The notes beneath the pieces were generated by a model. That model worked only from the letters and a program-made list of their open reading frames with translations, was not told the origin of the DNA and ran no database searches. A program made the position numbers and the translations under genes. A stretch of DNA of 64,000 bases from Culex pipiens pallens (lineage: Eukaryota > Arthropoda > Insecta > Diptera > Culicidae): assembly GCF_016801865.2 (NCBI RefSeq), contig NC_068938.1, forward strand, positions 31,874,129 through 31,938,128, in the 5' to 3' direction. Shown in pieces: positions 1 through 12,202 of the stretch. The number at the start of each line of letters is the position of its first letter. Within the stretch, counting starts at the first letter, position 1.

Positions 1-1493
1 TGAGAGCACAGACAAAGGCTGCATAATTTATGAGTATCGACTTGCGAATTATTTCGATGAAAAGCTCGGATTTTTCTACGCGAAATGCAGTATCTAATAT
101 TGTTTGGGACTTGTGTGATTTTATACCCTATGTTTTTTTTTTTTGCAAAAAATGTGTTGTGTATTGTTCGTTTATTTGTTTCGTTTTTCAACTCACCACA
201 ATAATTTAACAAATAATTATATTTAAGACTTCAAAAAATACCTTTTTATAACAAAAGTTGCTCGAAGCTCATTTACTGAGGAGCTGATATATAATTTACC
301 TGCGACAACAAAAGGTAGAAAAAGTCATTCATTTTCTCCAAATCCCCACCGTTTTCTCTTTGGCTTCTTTTCTAGTGGCCATCAGGGATGAAAAAGCATC
401 CAACTTGAAGTAAAGTAAACGAAAAGTTCCCTCTAGCAGCGGTGGTGGGGTGGCGTTTGCACAAAAAATCAACAGCAAACATTCATTTATCACCAACGGA
501 GCATTCGCAGAAGCACCACCCACCTCCCCAGGTTCCAAACTTCATGGTCTGGTCCGGAGATCCAAGAATCTCCAAGCCGGCAGAAAAAAAAGAGTGCTTT
601 GGCACTCTGTCAGAAGAACACAAAGACCCTGGCTGAAGCAGGCAGGTTCTGGCCAAGGAAAATATAAAAAAGAGCCCCTGGGAGATTAATAATTCATTTT
701 CGATAAAAAAGGCATATTTGCTCGGCTGTTTTCCCGAAAAGTTGCTTGCGCCATCGTTTTTCACCCCTCAAAGCTTCGACGAAGCCCATTTTTCACTTCT
801 TGTGTGCTTGCCCGAAATTTCCCAATAATCCAAACAACTTCCTTTGCTGAGTTTCCTGAGCCTTTTTTTTGGTCGATGCGCTGTCTTTCTGGGCAAATTT
901 CTTGCCCCCTCCCTAGAAAGAGAGAGACAGAGAGATTCACCACCCACAACAATTTCACCAATTCGGTTCGGAACCCACAGCAATCCACTTTGGGCATATA
1001 TCTCGTTGGTCTTCTCCACCCTCTCTCACAAGAAAACAGAAAAAAAATAATGGAAGGATCTTACAGTCATTCTCCCCTCTTTTGGCTTGAGAAGCCGTAC
1101 AACATTTATCATTCTAGAGAAGGGGGGTGGGAGGAAAGTTGGGGGTGGCGCTGGTGTAGGGCACCTTGGGCTGGTTCTTCTTAACCTTTTGGGCTCAGCC
1201 TCCGGCCGATAGAAATTCGTTTACATTCGGTTGGGTGGTGATGGTGGATGCCCCCTGGGTCTTTTCTTTCAGCCTGTAGTGATGAAAGCAGCTTCTTTGA
1301 GTTGGTCTTGGTTGAAATTGAACAAGCTAGTCCATTTTGAAAATCTGCATCTAGTTAACAAAATAATGTTACTGTTTTTGTATTTTTGCAATGTTCAGAA
1401 ATAAAGGTGATATAACTCTTTTAAAATTTCACTATTTCATTTAAAAAATAATCACTTCTTCGGCAAATTTTCGTTCTTCAATATTTTTAACTG
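1..1493. other. non-coding DNA, no gene seen
   Basis: This stretch is AT-rich at both ends with a GC-richer, homopurine/homopyrimidine-rich patch at about 430-1280. Open frames of 60-126 codons overlap on both strands in the patch, none shows a recognisable domain, and none has a convincing splice context. It looks like intron or intergenic sequence. I see no repeat with clear ends here. Confidence 0.6.
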
Positions 1494-1709
1494 TACACAA
1501 CAAAAAAGGTTGAATTTTGAAGGTTGAAAATTTGGTTGGTTGAATACTACCTCTTTTTTGAGTAATTTTACCTACAAAATGTTTAAAAATGTGAACCTGA
1601 TGAAATTTACCAGAAACTGTTGAAAATTCACCAGTCTCTGATGTTATATTACACTTTGTTTGACACAAAATCTGTTACCATTCCCTGATGAATATTACCA
1701 ATATTAGCC
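1494..1709 (-). mobile_element. CACAG-TIR MITE, decayed copy
   Basis: The sequence reads, in reverse orientation, like the better copy at 38346-38573: a TACACA start, an A-run, GGTTGAA blocks, then TACCTCTTTT and GTGAACCTGATGAA, ending in GATGAATATTACCA. The far terminus has decayed into flanking sequence, so the right edge is approximate. It is a short non-autonomous DNA element with no coding capacity. Confidence 0.55.
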
Positions 1710-1758
1710 ACCCGGGTAAAACTTAATATTTTCATGATTCTTTTAAATATTCCTCTCT

Positions 1759-3092
1759 ACACAGAAAAAATGATGGTAATATTCATAAGAAATCCTAAGC
1801 ATACCCGTTTGAAAAATATGTTTCAACTCTTGAATATTTTAAATCTTTTGTACAATTTTCAAATAAATTGCACTCAATTCGTTTTGTAAACTTAATTCAA
1901 TTTGCAATAGTTTGATATATTTGAGAAATAAAATAATATTTAAGAAAAACAAATTTGAAAAAAGCATCATCTCATCGATTAGCACCTGTGTTAAATTTTT
2001 ATTCTGCTTCATTTTGTCAATTTGCAAAGATCGTTGAGAAACAATTTAAAGTTATGTTTGGAATTTAAAAAAAAAGTATTTTTTAATCGGTTAATTGAGT
2101 CATTGCATATATTTTTCAAATGTTTGATTCTTGTATTTTTTATAGGGAAAGGTAAACATTAAGATTATGCTTAAATTTCACAAATCTGAGAACTTAAGTA
2201 TCAAATCAAATTCAAACGTTTTTCGCGATAAACAAAAAACAACTTATTTTGGTTTTTAAAAGAATGATACAAATGTTTTAGAAAAACAAAATTTTCCAAA
2301 AATGCATTCTTATTAAACTGGACTTTCGTTTCAAAAAACGATTAACAATAAAACACTGACAACTTGATAAATCAACATTTATAGTTGAAATTATACCGAA
2401 ATAAAAAAAAATTCAACCGGTTTTTGTGTTGATCGAAAAAAAAATAATAAAAAGCTTGTTTTTTGTTCTTCAAAATATATGAACAATTTTAAAAAATGAC
2501 ATCATATTTTTTTTTGCAAAGAATTAGTAGTAAAGCATTAAGTTTTAAACTGGATTTTCATTCTTAAACATTTTAAACAGCAAAACACTGACAATTTGAT
2601 AAATCAACATCGGTATTTGAAAAGTATATAAATCCACAAAATAAACAGAAAACTTGATAACAATATATTTTTACACGGATTCCCAGATATTTAGATTTAC
2701 TTGGAAGAATAATAACTGTAATTATTTTTAAGCTCGTGTTTTTTTACATAAAAAAGATAAGTATCAATTGTGGAAAACCACGGCATTTGAAGATTCTTAA
2801 GAAAATGCTTGAATAAGTAAATTTTGCAATGTAGACCTTTTCCATATTTTGTCGTCAGTTGAAACCAATTGATTTCTCGGGATTTTTACATAACATAAGT
2901 TTTTTTCAACTGTGGAAAATTATGATATGAATGAAAATATAACATAAAGAGAATAATTGGGGTTGGCACTTTTTAGTTTAAATTGACTTACTATACATGA
3001 TCAAAGAGGTAATATCAGAGAGAAGGGATACAATACTGCAATACTCTTTGGTAATATTACACCTTCCAAATTTACATTTTTTTTACTGTGTA
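1759..3092. mobile_element. CACAG-TIR non-autonomous element, 1.3 kb
   Basis: The left end is TACACAGAAAAAATGATGG and the right end TTTTTTTTACTGTGTA, an inverted pair matching the termini of the short CACAG-TIR MITEs at 38346-38573, with TA at both outer edges as a possible TA target duplication. Near the right end AAGAGGTAATAT and a CCTTCCAAATTT block also match that family. The 1.2-kb interior is very AT-rich and has no long open frame. It contains a diverged direct repeat centred near 2350-2380 and 2580-2615 (both read AAACACTGACAA-TTGATAAATCAAC). Treating it as a single element is inference from the two termini. Confidence 0.5.
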
Positions 3093-5254
3093 GTTTCTGT
3101 TAATTTGAGCGAGGTCTACGTTATATAAAAAAGGAGATCAAGTCCCTCCACTCTCCCTTATTGAGCTGTTCTACAAATATATCAAAAATGTAGAAAGTAT
3201 TAATGGATCCAAAAAATCCCGTATGGGTAATGGATTTGATTATTTTAAAATTATATTTTTTTAATCAAATATTTGATTGTTTTTCATATTTTATGTTCAG
3301 AAAACTGTCAGAGACACTATAATAGCAGTGATACTTTCAAATTGTCGGAGACACTATAATAGTAGCGATATATGTATATTTAATTATCAAATCAATGTTA
3401 AAACGTCCCAACTTTCCCAAAACCAAGCTTCATCTATTCCAAAGCCAGGTGCTGAGGTGGTGAAAAACACAAAAGCTCATCCTTCTTCCCACCCGACGCT
3501 TTTTCCCCCAAAACTTCACAACTCCAAGAAGGGGCTCTTCTTGCTTGGGTCTAGAATCTCCGCTCAACCAGCAGCATTTTTTTCTGGTTCCGATCAGAAA
3601 GGGTGGGGTGGGGCCAGGTGACAGGGGTTTGAGAATTATTGATGCCTGCCTGCCACAGCACAACGGGAGGGGTGGGGTGGTGCTGGGTGGTTGGGGCCTT
3701 TTTCTTGAACATTCAATGTTTGCGTAAGTGTTTTGTCGGTATTTTAATCTGAACACACTGACTTTGTTGCCGGCTGCGGGTTTGGGTGTGTGGAAAAGGC
3801 TTGAAAATGGGCAACCATTTAACCAAAGTGTGTGTGCGTTTTTGAGGGGTGAGAAAAGGTGAAAACCTCAGAATGATGGGGTAGAAATGTTTCGCCGAAG
3901 AAATTTATCGTTTAAGGCATTTTTTGTTAAATTTTTTGAGGTGTTGGCAAAATTAAATTTCCAACGTATTGCGAAACAGAGTGATTTGCGAAAAACTTTC
4001 TTTTTGTAAGATAGAGAGTAAATATTTAAGAGATAAAAAATTTTCTGCTTGTTTTATTTTTTTTTTCTTAATTTTCCAAAAACTGCTTTTTCAACTCGTT
4101 TTTCTTGTGAGAGTTGGGTGGTTTTCCACCCCAATTTCCAACTTAGGTCCATATATCTTCGGGGTGGCATCCACTTTTTTCAGTAACCCCTGCTGCATGT
4201 ACGAGTCCTTATTTTTTCCTTCACTCGACCTTTCCCCGCAAATCTCAACCCCTTCCCCCCTCCCATTATTTCCATTTCGTTCGTGATGTTCTTATTTTCC
4301 CCTTTTTCCACATAATTTTCTTTTGTTTGCAGCGCTCATTTCTCCGTTTCCCAGCTCACTTTTCTCGATTTTCCACCCAGTTTGGACCGTCTTTCGTGTG
4401 TGCTTTTTTTTCTTGGTTTTAATTTTTCTTCGGTGAAAAATATGGATATAAAGCAGTGTTCCGCACAGTCCTTTTTCCGACGTGGGTCCTTTTTGCAACC
4501 CCCTTCTGATTTTCATACGTGTTCTTTTAAAAGTGCCCAGGATCTTACCGGAGTTGTACATGGCTGTTTTCTGCACAATTCGTTGGGGAAAGTTGTTTTA
4601 TTGTGTGCTGCAATTTGCGTGTTTTTCTTTATATTTTCCCTGCAGTACGTGATGGATTAAGATTCATGAAATTTTAATGCTTTTTTTGATCGTTTCTTTT
4701 AGACAAATTTTGACCATCCATAATCTTCTCAGAAGAATAATCAATTTCCTTGATTAATGACAAAGACGATGCCATTAATCGAATATTCACTTGAGCAAGC
4801 ATACTCAATCCTAGTTTTTCTTAATTAAAATCAAAAATCAAAGTATAAAAAAGCTCTAAATTATCCAATAAAAACTTTTCACCGCAAGCACATCACTTTC
4901 ACCTTCTGCCAAAATTCCTTCTGTGAGTTGAACACAAATCTTCTTCCCCATCAACCTGTTTTTATTTTCCTCTAATTTTTCTTCTCGGATTTTTCTCATT
5001 TTTCCTCGCGCGTATGTGTCTACACTTTTCATGCATGCGTTTGACTTGGCTTTTGTCTTTTCGCCTCACCTCCCCCCCTTCTCCCTCAAACCCTTAATTT
5101 GCCAAGTTACGTCGGATGGTGTCACATAAAAAATAAGCAGTTATTTTTCAAATTATACACACCAAACTTGGAGGAGGGAGGACAGCTCGCGACAGTTTGT
5201 ATCGTGTAAAGTTACACACACACTCATCCCGTGAAAAATGTCAACAATTCGACG
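3093..5254. other. non-coding DNA, no gene seen
   Basis: Mostly AT-rich. Short GC-richer patches at about 3420-3720 and 4100-4640 carry overlapping open frames of 60-114 codons on both strands with no recognisable domains. At 3297-3365 the phrase GTC(A/G)GAGACACTATAATAG occurs twice about 45 bp apart. I can support no gene. Confidence 0.6.
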
Positions 5255-5701
5255 CTGTCATGCTAACTTGTCGCACGTCGCTTTTTGACGTTTCGAGATA
5301 AACGCGTTTTAATGTTTGACCTTGAATAAACAAAAACAAGAGCACGCAATGTAAACAATAACAAACACGTTTTGTTTGGTTGACCATTCTGTGCATTGTC
5401 CTGAAATTTGGTTGAATTTGGTTGCTGGAGTCCCGAGTTACAATTACAAATGTTTACGGTAGTCGGGCATGTACGTGTGTCAAACGCGTTCTGACTTGAA
5501 ATCCCTTTGGCCAGTTGTCGCACTTACATCAATTTTCAGGGTGTGTCAAGATAGCACGACAAGATTGAAACTTTTTTCAATCGGTTTTTATTGAATATCT
5601 CAGAATTGAAATCGAACTTCGGGGATCTGTGAAGGTTAAAAGGCTGGGCGCTCTTTGCTCATTTTGGTCCAAAATGCACGTGCGACAAGTTAGCACAACA
5701 G
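5255..5701. mobile_element. MITE-like element with 24-bp inverted ends
   Basis: The left end reads CTGTCATGCTAACTTGTCGC followed by ACGT. The reverse complement of the right end reads CTGTTGTGCTAACTTGTCGC followed by ACGT, so 22 of 24 terminal bases agree. A related AGTTGTCGCACTTAC block lies inside near 5510. No coding capacity is visible. No unambiguous target duplication was found, so the exact edges could shift by a few bases. Confidence 0.6.
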
Positions 5702-5917
5702 CAACGAATTCTCCTCGGTTTTTTACAGACTCCCTGGTGTGAACATTTTTCTTGGAAGCCACAAGTATGAGTGGGTGGGGAGCAAACAATGCCGATTTTC
5801 AATAAATTTAACCTGCTTTTTTTCTTCTTGAAAATATGTTGTAGGCGGATAGAATTTTTCTCGAAATAATATTCTTCATCGGTTATTATTTATGTAATAT
5901 TATTTATTTTAAATACA
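5702..5917. other. AT-rich spacer
   Basis: Short AT-rich spacer between a MITE-like element and a SINE. Nothing else is seen. Confidence 0.6.
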
Positions 5918-6230
5918 TAAGTTAATCTTTCCCTGTTCCTGAGGGGAACACCCGTGAAGAGTATCGGGGCCGGCATTTACAAAGCGGATTCAGTGACAGT
6001 TTATTAATCAACTTAATGTTAACATGTTAAGGTTAATGTTAACATTCCATAGGTTGTCTTCCTAAAGTGTCTTGATAAGGTCCAGTTTGTGACGATACAC
6101 TACCTTCCCTTTACTAAGCAATCGAATCCAGAAGGGAAAAGATCACCAGTTGTGTTGGTCCGAGCCGGGATTTGAACTCCGATCTACCGCTTACAAAGCG
6201 GAAGCGTTACCACTGGGCTACGTGGCTCGG
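5918..6230 (-). mobile_element. tRNA-Thr-derived SINE (copy 1)
   Basis: On the minus strand the element begins CCGAGCCACGTAGCCCAGTG, a tRNA head with an A box (GTAGCCCAGTGG) and a B box (AGTTCAAATCC). The anticodon arm reads CCGC-TTTGTAA-GCGG, which places TGT (threonine) at the anticodon. The 5' head is followed by a 240-bp unrelated body ending near CCTGTTCC/TCTTTCCC as read on the plus strand. A second copy in the opposite orientation lies at 53249-53560 and matches along its full length. The family is pol III transcribed in principle and has no coding capacity; mobilisation would need a partner LINE. Confidence 0.85.
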
Positions 6231-7149
6231 TGGTAACGAATCCAATTTTTATTTTTTTTCTACTCTTTTATATTATTCCTATAAAAAATACTATTTATTT
6301 CAATCTTAGTCAAAATTATTAATGTGTTTTAAATCATTTTTCTTAATACGTTCTATAATTGATATAAAATAATTAAATTTTTTTTAGACATTTGTTAAAC
6401 TTATTTCTCTTATTCTTTTAAATTTATCTCAACTCAGCATTTTCCCACAATCGTCCCAAATTAGCCATCGCTGCTCGTTCTAGCACGGAGCTGAATGACT
6501 GTACTGTAATTAACAGAAATTTAAAATTTTCCAAAGCTATAATTTGCAGCGCTACCAGCTCTCCCGTTTCCTGCAACGTCCACCCGAAACCAAACGCCAC
6601 AAAGTCCTGTCTTTTGGCCAGGGAGCTTTTTCTTTCTTCGGCGCGAGGGAGAACAAATTTCGTCCCACCGCCACCCCAAAGAGAGCAGAAAAAAAAGAAA
6701 AACTTTGCAAGAACCGGAAGAGGTGGAGCAAATGAAAAAGGGTACCGAAGCGGAAAGGCAAACCAACCAGAGAGTCAGCCCAACAGTCCCAAAGTTGGCG
6801 CAAGAGCCACTGGGTAAGATGACTTGCGGCAGCAAAAAAATTTTGCGCCGAGAAAAAAAAAGTATATAAGTAATAACAGCAGCAGCAGCTGGGGAATGGA
6901 GAGGGGAAGGCGTCAAGAAAGACTGTCAGATAAAAAGTTGTTTAAATAACAAAAGTAAACACATTTTTTCTCATTTCGTGCCCCGCCGTTTTTGGCTTTT
7001 TCGACTGCGGAAAAGGCACGATTTTTCTTACGTCCCTTCTCGGGATTCTTATTTGCTCAACATCTTTCATGCAATTTTTAACGAAAAGGTGCTTTTCATT
7101 TTTCCTGGAAATAAAGCCTGAAGTTAAGAGAAATTCCGTTTTTTCATTT
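6231..7149. other. non-coding DNA, no gene seen
   Basis: AT-rich, with a GC-richer purine/pyrimidine-skewed patch at about 6540-6920. Overlapping frames of up to 131 codons in that patch lack domains and look like low-complexity Phe/Leu/Ser-rich shadows of poly-pyrimidine DNA. A CAG-type run lies near 6880. Confidence 0.55.
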
Positions 7150-7460
7150 TGTCTTGAACTTGGGAACAGGTTTCAGAAAGAAGATTTTTTCAGCACGAGT
7201 CGTAAATTAATCCAACGAAGTTCACCAAGTTTAATAAATACAGTGAGTGCTTAAAAAATCTAGTTTTGCCACGAGTTTAATACATTTGTTTTGCTAATGG
7301 AAAACACATTTTGAATAGGATTTGAAAGTGAAACATTTGTTACCCCGCTTGAATGTTATTTTCCGTCAAGAAAGTGTCAAAATTCAATACAGAATAAATT
7401 ACTTAATTACTTAAATTAAACTTATTGGCTGAAAATTTCAACTTTTCAGCAATCAAATGA
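7150..7460. repeat. interspersed palindromic repeat (copy 1)
   Basis: GATTTTTTCAGCACGAGTCG, a TAATCCAACGA-GTTCACCAAGTTTAAT core and AGTGCTTAAAAAATC match the repeat at 20935-21110. The core is itself roughly palindromic (TTTTTTCAGCAC against GTGCTTAAAAAA). The following segment with TTTCAACTTTTCAGCA matches the companion block at 21180-21370. Both blocks lie in the same order in both places, so they are one dispersed family. No target duplication was found. Confidence 0.55.
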
Positions 7461-7839
7461 ATTTGAAAAGTACTTTGGTGTTTCAGCAAAGTTGTAGGGG
7501 AGCAATTCTTCCAAGAATGACCATATTTTTTGCAAATCTAATTTTGATTAAACTTGAAAACAAATTTGTTTCTGCTTTTTTGTTGCAAATTTAGTTCTAA
7601 AAATAAAGTCTATAAAGTTTTTTGACTTTTTTCTGATTTTTACGAAACATATTTTTTTTGAAAAACTGGCCACACTGTCAAACGAATTTTAAAAAACTTG
7701 TGCCATAGCTCAAAAGATGCCATTTGTATCATCTAAAACATATTCAAAAATGAGATTTATAAAGTAAAACCTATACCTTTCTTTAGTCAGAATGGGAAAA
7801 AATTAATATTTTTAACAATTATTTAATTGTTAGTTGGTT
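7461..7839. other. AT-rich spacer
   Basis: AT-rich sequence with no recognised gene or repeat boundary. Confidence 0.5.
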
Positions 7840-8060
7840 AGACCGAATCAATTTTTCGCTGAAAGGATCTACAATTATGCCGAGAACTCTAAATTGAGCA
7901 GTAAATTCGTTCCCAAGATACAGATTTTTGAATGTTTGAATAGCCTTTTATATGGAAGGACTGCTAATAAAACTGTGTGGAGACTTGTATGTACGAACTA
8001 ATTTTGCGAAATCTCTGCTTTGGCAAAGTTTCATCCAAATAAAAAATAATAATAATAATC
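7840..8060 (+). repeat. dispersed repeat, 'GTCCAAATAAA' family (copy 1)
   Basis: The order ACCGAATCAA, CCCAAGATACAGA, GAGACTTGTATGTACGAACT, and CATCCAAATAAAAAATAATA is shared with 53838-54020 (plus) and, inverted, with 45845-46010. It is an old, diverged interspersed repeat with no coding capacity. Confidence 0.55.
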
Positions 8061-8676
8061 GTTGTCTGAAGTGTCAGAGAATTGCTTAGGTGTGAGGTCA
8101 ATCCACTTAAAATGATACATTTTTAAACAAATTCACTCATTTTTATACACTTGTTCTACAAATGTGATTTAGAAAACACATTTTGAACATATTCTCAAGA
8201 ATTCTAAGATTTTGTTTTCATAAAATTTAGCATTAAATTAAACGATTTTTAAAGAATGAAATATTTTGTTCCGTATTTACTAATAAACTTGCTTTACATA
8301 AAATGCCTATAAATTTTAATTTGAACTCTGTTTAAATAACAGTTGAAACTTGTAACTAAGATATAATTTTTACTTATCTTAGTGTAAAATTGTTCTAAAT
8401 TGTGGTCCGTTTCCCGATTCAAACTCATTTTCAATGTGAAAATCATGACAATTTAACGTATTAAAATTATCTAAATTATCTTGGTTTTAATAACTAGAGT
8501 TAACAAATTTTAGAAACTTTTTAAAATAAATTGAAAACTATTTCTTGAGGTACTTTGAACTCTTCTCAGTATGATTGTATACCATTCCGTTCGTATTTTT
8601 GTTTTGCTAAAAAACTTCAACCTATCTATTCCACATTTTTATACGTAATCGTTGGAAAAATATTTGCAACCTGACT
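8061..8676. other. AT-rich spacer
   Basis: No gene, tRNA or clear repeat ends were recognised in this AT-rich sequence. Confidence 0.5.
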
Positions 8677-10639
8677 CACGGTGTATTTTTTAGAACAAAC
8701 TAATGATAAAAAATTCGGTATGTCTGATATTTGGCACCGTGAAAGAAGGGCTCTTTCCCGACATTTTGCGGGGTATACCGAAATATTTCGTCGGGGGGTT
8801 TAGAGCAACTTTTTTTTTTGAAGATTATTTTTCGATTTTATGGGATATTTGTTCAAAAATGTCACAGAAAATCGGTTCATTCATGTTGATATCACTCAAA
8901 TTTCTCATGAATATGCCTTGGGGACAGACATGCATCCGCTCTAACTCCTCTTTTAGAAGAACTTGTTAGGCATTTCACGTAGAAGATACCCAGCATGTTG
9001 TGCCAGTGATTAGAATACGCTAATTACGCTTGTCTTTAAGGCTCCCGAAGACCCTGAGGGATTATTATGAAACCCAACTGAGATATAGGTTAAGAACTCT
9101 TAATTGCACTCAAAGAGCTTTTAAGAAGTTCTTCTTGAGAGCTTAAGAGAACATTTACATGAAAATATAGCTAAAATCGGGTTTTCCAATGAACCAATGT
9201 TTTCTACACATTATTCAAACCAAAAACAAGAGATTTTTACCTAGCAACAAGCATAACATTGCTTTTAACGAAAATGCCATCTAGAACAAGCTGAGTGCCG
9301 TTAAAAAGAGCTCATAGTGCCGATGCATGTCTGCTTGGGGACTCTAATTAACCATATTTGACTAATATTTGACCTCCAATAAAAAAAAATCGAACCAAAT
9401 TTACCAGATTTCTAGCATTCTTTGAAATTACCCCAAAATCCAAGCTGGAAACACCGATACGACCGAAAATAAATCTTTCCTTTGTTCAATTTGTCATAAA
9501 ATGACACCAACACATTGCCCGGATACAAATTTGAGCATTAAACAATACAAAGCATAAATTATTCATTTAATAAGGGGTTTATTACCCAATAGTTTCCGAT
9601 AATTATGTTTTCAATCCTCTGCGACTTTGAACCATTACATTTTAAAACATTTTAGAATCAATCACATTGTAGAAAACAGTTTTCTGAACAAGTTCCATAA
9701 AAAAGTATCAGTTTTGGTTCAATATAAGCAGAGATATGCCCAATTTCCTGAAATAAATAGTGCCTTTCTCCAAAATTTCTTAATTTAATTACCTTTCACA
9801 TGATGGGCACTGCCTACTGAGTTTTGTAAAGAATGCTATAGAATAATTTTCATGAATTTCTTCAAAACTTATAATTTTATTGTATCAATAAAATATTATC
9901 ATCATGAAAAATATCTGAGTAGGCAGTGCCCATCATGTGAAGGCTAATTAAATTAAGAAATTTTGGAGAAAGGCACTATTTATTTCAGGAAATTGGGCAT
10001 ATCTCTGCTTACATTGAACCAAAACTGATACTTTTTTATGGAACCTGTTCAGAAAACTGTTTTCTACAAAAAAAAAATCTAAAATGTTTTAAAATGTAAT
10101 GGTGCAAAGTCGCAGAGGATTGAAAACATAATTTTCGGAAACTATTGGGTAATAAACCCCTTATTGAATGAATAATTTATGTTTTGTATTGTTTAATGCT
10201 CAAATTTGTATCCGGGCAATGTGTTGGTGTCATTTTATGACAAATTGAACAAAGGAAAGATTTATTTTCGGTCGTATCGGTGTTTCCAGCTTGGATTTTG
10301 GAGTAATTTCAATGAAAGCTAGAAATCTGGTAAATTTGGTTCGATTTTTTTTTATTGGAGGTCAAATATTAGTCAAATATGGTTAATTAGAGTCCCCAAG
10401 GCATATTCATGAGAAATTTGAGTGATATCAACATGAATGTACCGATTTTCTGTGACTTTTTTGGACAAATATCCCATAAAATCGAAAAATAATCTTCAAA
10501 AAAAAAGTTGCTCTAGACCCCCCGACAAAATATTTCGGTATACCCCGCAAAATGTCGGGAAAGAGCCCTTCTTTCACGGTGCCAAATATCAGACTTACCG
10601 ATTTTTTTTATCTTTGAGGTCTCAAAAAAATACACCGTG
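8677..10639. mobile_element. large foldback element, inverted arms of about 0.7 kb
   Basis: The left arm (8677-9818) and right arm (9918-10639) are near-perfect reverse complements and meet at a loop of about 100 bp. The outer ends are CACGGTGTATTTTTT and AAAAAATACACCGTG. The inner stem closes at TGATGGGCACTGCCTACT against AGTAGGCAGTGCCCATCA. The left arm is longer only because another element (8925-9333) has inserted in it. The loop holds its own small hairpin (ATAATTTTATTG/CAATAAAATATTAT). Open frames of 75-88 codons are the two arms read in opposite directions. No clean target duplication was identified. A transcript through both arms would fold into a very long hairpin. Confidence 0.85.
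8925..9333. mobile_element. hAT-type MITE nested in the foldback element
   Basis: The termini are CAGACATGCATC and GATGCATGTCTG, flanked on both sides by the 8-bp duplication CTTGGGGA (8917-8924 and 9334-9341). The uninterrupted sequence is preserved in the opposite arm of the host palindrome (near 10394), where CTTGGGGA occurs once, so the empty site proves the insertion. The 8-bp duplication and CAG start fit the hAT superfamily. It has no coding capacity. Confidence 0.9.
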
Positions 10640-11432
10640 CGACTATAAACAAAAATTAATTTAAAACTAAATATTTTTAATTTTCAGAACACGTCTTGTT
10701 TCACCGCCCAGTACACCAACCAATTGGAAGCTTCAACAAAGCAAGCATAATATTTCATACATTTTATGTACAGTTCTGTAAATGAAATACGAAAAAGAAA
10801 TTGAAGATAATTTAATTTTTTCCTTCCCCAGACCTCCCACTCCAACCCGACGACGATCGTGATGTCGCTGCGTTTTTTCCGCCCTCAATTCCTTTCGTTT
10901 TTCTGAACCCCACTGAAGACCCACTCGTGTCCTCGCCAGTAGTGTCCCCAGTGGGGGGAGGCGCACCCACCCGGGTGGCAGAAAGGACACGCGGCGAGGG
11001 ATATTAATTTCTCTCGCAGACTCCGGTGGACTCCGGTGGTGTGGGTATAGTTTTTCCGAGCAGCTCGCGCTGAAGCTCCTTTCAGTTTTTGCAGTATTTT
11101 TTCCTCCTTTCATTTCCATAAGCAAAATGAAAGAAGAGCCAAGACAATCTATATATTTTCGCAGGGCTTCTTGGAAGAGACTCTTTTTTTTAGGTTGCTT
11201 TCTCCGGTTTTTCATTTTATAGCTTTCTTACAAGAAATGGGGTGACGATGGTGGCACTGTGGAGGTCGGGTGGACAATTTTCCAGGATTTTTTAATAAAT
11301 GATTGTTTTTATTCGGTAAACATTAGATTCTGAAATCAGGAATGCTGAGTTTACATTTTTTTAATTCTCGATGCATACACTGCACAGTGATACAGATTGC
11401 AAAATAAAGTGGAAACGAATTTTCTATGTAAA
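10640..11432. other. non-coding DNA, no gene seen
   Basis: A GC-richer patch at about 10830-11215 contains a 160-codon minus-strand frame (10733-11215) that is rich in Lys, Arg and Ser and has no recognisable domain or splice context. I do not call it a gene. Confidence 0.5.
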
Positions 11433-12202
11433 ACGTTACTTAATCCACCTTTAGGTGGTTGGTGCCTTCCTCGCACTCATAAAGTGAATACACTACACAG
11501 CCTCATTAACATGTATAAATACCTAACACTTATTTTTATCAAAATATCTGGGATCCGGACTAAAAAAAGTGAATTAAAAACACTAAAGTACTTATAACGT
11601 TTGATAGGGTTATCAGATCTTCAATCTTTTGGGCTCGTTGGAAAGGTCTTTCGATTACTTATCCAACGATCGGTCGCATGATAGATTCGGACAACTTTTT
11701 CATCAACATATTTGAGATCCGGCTCAAAAAAGTTTATAAATAACACTTAAGTGCTCATAACTTTTGATGGGGTTTTCAGATCATCATTTTTTGAACGCGT
11801 TGGAAAGGTCTTTCAAATACCTTTCTAACAATATATAGCATGACGGGTTTTCTTACAAAAACCACCCTTTTTACAATCTTCAGAAGTTTAGCTGAAATCG
11901 TTTTTTTAGCATAACTTTTGAAGTACTTTTCTAAACTTTATAATATTAATTAGGGTCTTGTGGGACCCCAAGGCGGATCGAATGAGACCAAAACGGTCCA
12001 AATCAGTTCAGCCAGTCCGGAGATAATCGTGTGCATATTTTTCGGTGCACGGACTTACAGACATACACACGCACAGGCATTTGTTCAGAATTTGATTCTT
12101 AGTCGATAGGTATTTTTGAAGGTGGGTCTACGAGGTCAAATCAAGAAGTTCATTTTTCGAGTGATTTTATAGCCTTTCCTCATTGAGGTGAGGAAGGCAA
12201 AA
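11433..12202 (+). mobile_element. CCACCTTTAGGTGG-type interspersed element (copy 1)
   Basis: The element opens with ACGTTACTTAATCCACC and TTTAGGTGGTTGGTGCCTTC and closes with TTTCCTCATTGAGGTGAGGA and AGGCAAA. Two diverged internal units of about 150 bp each contain AACGTTTGATAGGG or ACTTTTGATGGGG followed by GTTGGAAAGGTCTTTC. Near the right end lies GGGACCCCAAGGCGGATCGA. Further copies occur at 13892-14250 (partial), 38209-40219 (interrupted) and 43546-44254 (minus). The subterminal GCCTTCCTC and GAGGAAGGC are inverted. It is non-coding. I recognise the type from culicine mosquito genomes but cannot give a family name. Confidence 0.8.

Noticed and set aside
10733..11215. Minus-strand 160-codon gene
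   Set aside because: Low-complexity Lys/Arg/Ser-rich translation of GC-richer non-coding DNA, with no domain and no ends that fit exon structure.
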